From contig JAFAIV010000080.1 in NCBI GenBank assembly GCA_019236545.1, positions 1 through 6,187 of the forward strand: 6,187 nucleotides of DNA, written 5' to 3'. Position numbers and translations under genes: made by a program. Under the pieces are notes generated by a model. The model searched no databases. It worked only from the letters and a program-made list of their open reading frames with translations, and was not told the DNA's origin. This DNA comes from Actinomycetota bacterium. Lineage in GTDB: Bacteria > Actinomycetota > Thermoleophilia > Gaiellales > Gaiellaceae. Positions 4,929 to 6,187 of this stretch are shown here, piece after piece. Within the stretch, counting starts at the first letter, position 1, and each line of letters begins with the position of its first letter.

Positions 4929-6187
4929 CAGGCCTTGACCTCCTCCTCGAGCGCCTGCAGGTCGCGGCGCAGATCCTTGATCTCGTCGCGCAGCTTCGCC
5001 GCGTACTCGAAGCGCAGCTCCTCGGCCGCGACGTACATCTCCTCCTCGAGCGTGACGACGAGCTTCTCGAGCTCCTCGCGCGACATGCCCTCGACCTTCG
5101 ACGACCCGCGCCGCCGGCGCGCCGGGACGTGCGGCGCCTCGAGCTGCAGCAGCTCGGCGATGTCGGAGACGCCCTTCGCGATCGTCTCCGGGACGATGCC
5201 GTGCTCCTCGTTGTACGCGAGCTGGACGGCGCGGCGGCGGTTCGTCTCGTCGACGGCCTCCTTGATGGCCTCGGTCTGCTTGTCGGCATACATGAGGACG
5301 CGGCCGTTGACGTTGCGGGCGGCGCGGCCGATCGTCTGGATCAGGCTCGTCCGGCCGCGGAGGAAGCCCTCCTTGTCCGCGTCGAGGATCGCGACGAGCG
5401 ACACCTCCGGCAGGTCGAGGCCCTCGCGCAGGAGGTTGACGCCGACGAGCACGTCGTACTCGCCGAGCCGTAGCTCGCGGACGATCTGGATCCGCTCGAG
5501 CGTGTCGATCTCCGAGTGGAGGTAGCGGGCCTTGACGCCGCTCTCGAGCAGGTAGTCCGTCAGATCCTCGGCCATCTTCTTCGTCAGCGTCGTGACGAGG
5601 ACACGCTCCCCGGCCGCCTCCCGCTGCCGGATCTCGCCGAGCAGGTCGTCGATCTGGTTCTTCGTCGGGCGGAGCTCGACCTCGGGGTCGACGATCCCGG
5701 TCGGGCGGATCAGCTGCTCGGCGACACGGGTCGAGTGGCGCAGCTCGAACGGCCCGGGCGTCGCCGAGACGAAGACGAGCTGCGGCACCTTCGCGAGGAA
5801 CTCGTCGAAGCGGAGCGGCCGGTTGTCGAGGGCCGACGGGAGACGGAAGCCGAAGTCGACGAGCGTCTGCTTGCGCGAGCGGTCGCCCTCGTACATGCCG
5901 CCGATCTGCGGCACGGTCTGGTGCGACTCGTCGACGAAGACGACGAAGTCGGACGGGAAGTAGTCGAGCAGCGTGTGCGGCGCCGAGCCCTGCGGGCGGC
6001 CGTCGAGGATGCGCGAGTAGTTCTCGATCCCGTTGCAGAAGCCGAGCTCCTGCATCATCTCCATGTCGTACTCGGTGCGCTGCCGGATCCGGTGCGCCTC
6101 GAGCATCTTCCCCTCGGCCTCGAACTTCGCGACCTGCTCCTCGAGCTCCTCGCGGATCTCGACGAGCGCGCGCTCGATCGTCGGCTT
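4928..6187 (-). CDS. uvrB: UvrABC system protein B (excinuclease ABC subunit B), C-terminal part
   Basis: UvrB is the helicase-like subunit that verifies damage after UvrA loading and recruits UvrC for incision. The 419 C-terminal codons are present, about two thirds of a 660-690 residue protein; the start lies beyond the right edge, and the frame is open to base 6187. Seen: the Walker B DESH motif (5921-5932) within VFVDESHQTVPQIGGMY, GFRLPSALDNRPL, the SATPG motif III (5753-5767), the helicase C-domain with TTLTKKMAEDLTDYL, RYLHSEIDTLERIQIVRELR and VGVNLLREGLDLPEVSLVAI, motif VI QTIGRAARNVNGRV, and a C-terminal UVR domain (EELEKLVVTLEEEMYVAAEE and on) that contacts UvrC. No residue appears missing. 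The stop overlaps the DUF2277 start, and uvrB heads the visible part of the minus-strand operon. Confidence 0.98.
   Translation of the reverse strand, partial: KPTIERALVEIREELEEQVAKFEAEGKMLEAHRIRQRTEYDMEMMQELGFCNGIENYSRILDGRPQGSAPHTLLDYFPSDFVVFVDESHQTVPQIGGMYEGDRSRKQTLVDFGFRLPSALDNRPLRFDEFLAKVPQLVFVSATPGPFELRHSTRVAEQLIRPTGIVDPEVELRPTKNQIDDLLGEIRQREAAGERVLVTTLTKKMAEDLTDYLLESGVKARYLHSEIDTLERIQIVRELRLGEYDVLVGVNLLREGLDLPEVSLVAILDADKEGFLRGRTSLIQTIGRAARNVNGRVLMYADKQTEAIKEAVDETNRRRAVQLAYNEEHGIVPETIAKGVSDIAELLQLEAPHVPARRRRGSSKVEGMSREELEKLVVTLEEEMYVAAEELRFEYAAKLRDEIKDLRRDLQALEEEVKA

Noticed and set aside
3361..5289. A 642-codon open frame on the minus strand
   Set aside because: It is rich in Arg/Ser/Ala and runs out of frame across uvrB, DUF2277, both GlsB-like genes and the lipid kinase, all of which have clear homology in other frames. 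It is a high-GC shadow.

Overview
The window is about 70% GC and uses GTG as well as ATG starts. Several genes appear to be leaderless, with a -10-like box only a few bases upstream of the start. It also carries a Gram-positive/actinobacterial type LexA box. Together these suggest a high-GC actinobacterium, perhaps of the Thermoleophilia type; the lineage is inference. Coding density is very high and no gap between genes exceeds 70 bp.

Layout, left to right: (1) the first 190 codons of uvrA on the minus strand, with an SOS-box promoter at 581-610; (2) a small membrane protein of unknown function (608-868, minus), just upstream of uvrA; (3) an AI-2E/PerM-family membrane transporter (936-2006, plus); (4) a small membrane protein (2003-2251, minus) whose stop codon interlocks with that of the transporter; (5) a calcineurin-like metallophosphoesterase (2279-3079, plus), divergent from gene 4 across a 27-bp gap with a palindromic CTATAG; (6) a run of five minus-strand genes from the right edge: uvrB (partial), DUF2277, a GlsB/YeaQ-type membrane protein with a SHOCT tail, a second GlsB/YeaQ-type protein, and a diacylglycerol-kinase-family lipid kinase.

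How it fits together: uvrA and uvrB encode the damage-recognition and helicase/damage-loading subunits of nucleotide excision repair. They flank a 4-kb block of membrane and envelope-type genes. The five-gene run looks like one transcript led by uvrB: TGATG overlap, 3-nt gap, a stop codon sharing bases with a Shine-Dalgarno, then an 11-nt gap. So the two GlsB-like proteins and the lipid kinase may be co-expressed with DNA repair. The uvrA promoter has a perfect CGAAC-N4-GTTCG dyad between its -35-like and -10-like boxes, predicting LexA control.

The most notable points are the uvrA SOS box, a lipid kinase whose conserved N-terminus has no ATG/GTG/TTG start (an ACG is placed correctly after GGAGG), the shared symmetric -10 between two divergent leaderless genes, and the coupling of DUF2277 to uvrB. 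I found no RNA genes, CRISPR array, insertion sequence or prophage. The window reads as ordinary chromosome with some unusual gene-expression signals rather than a new defence or mobile system.
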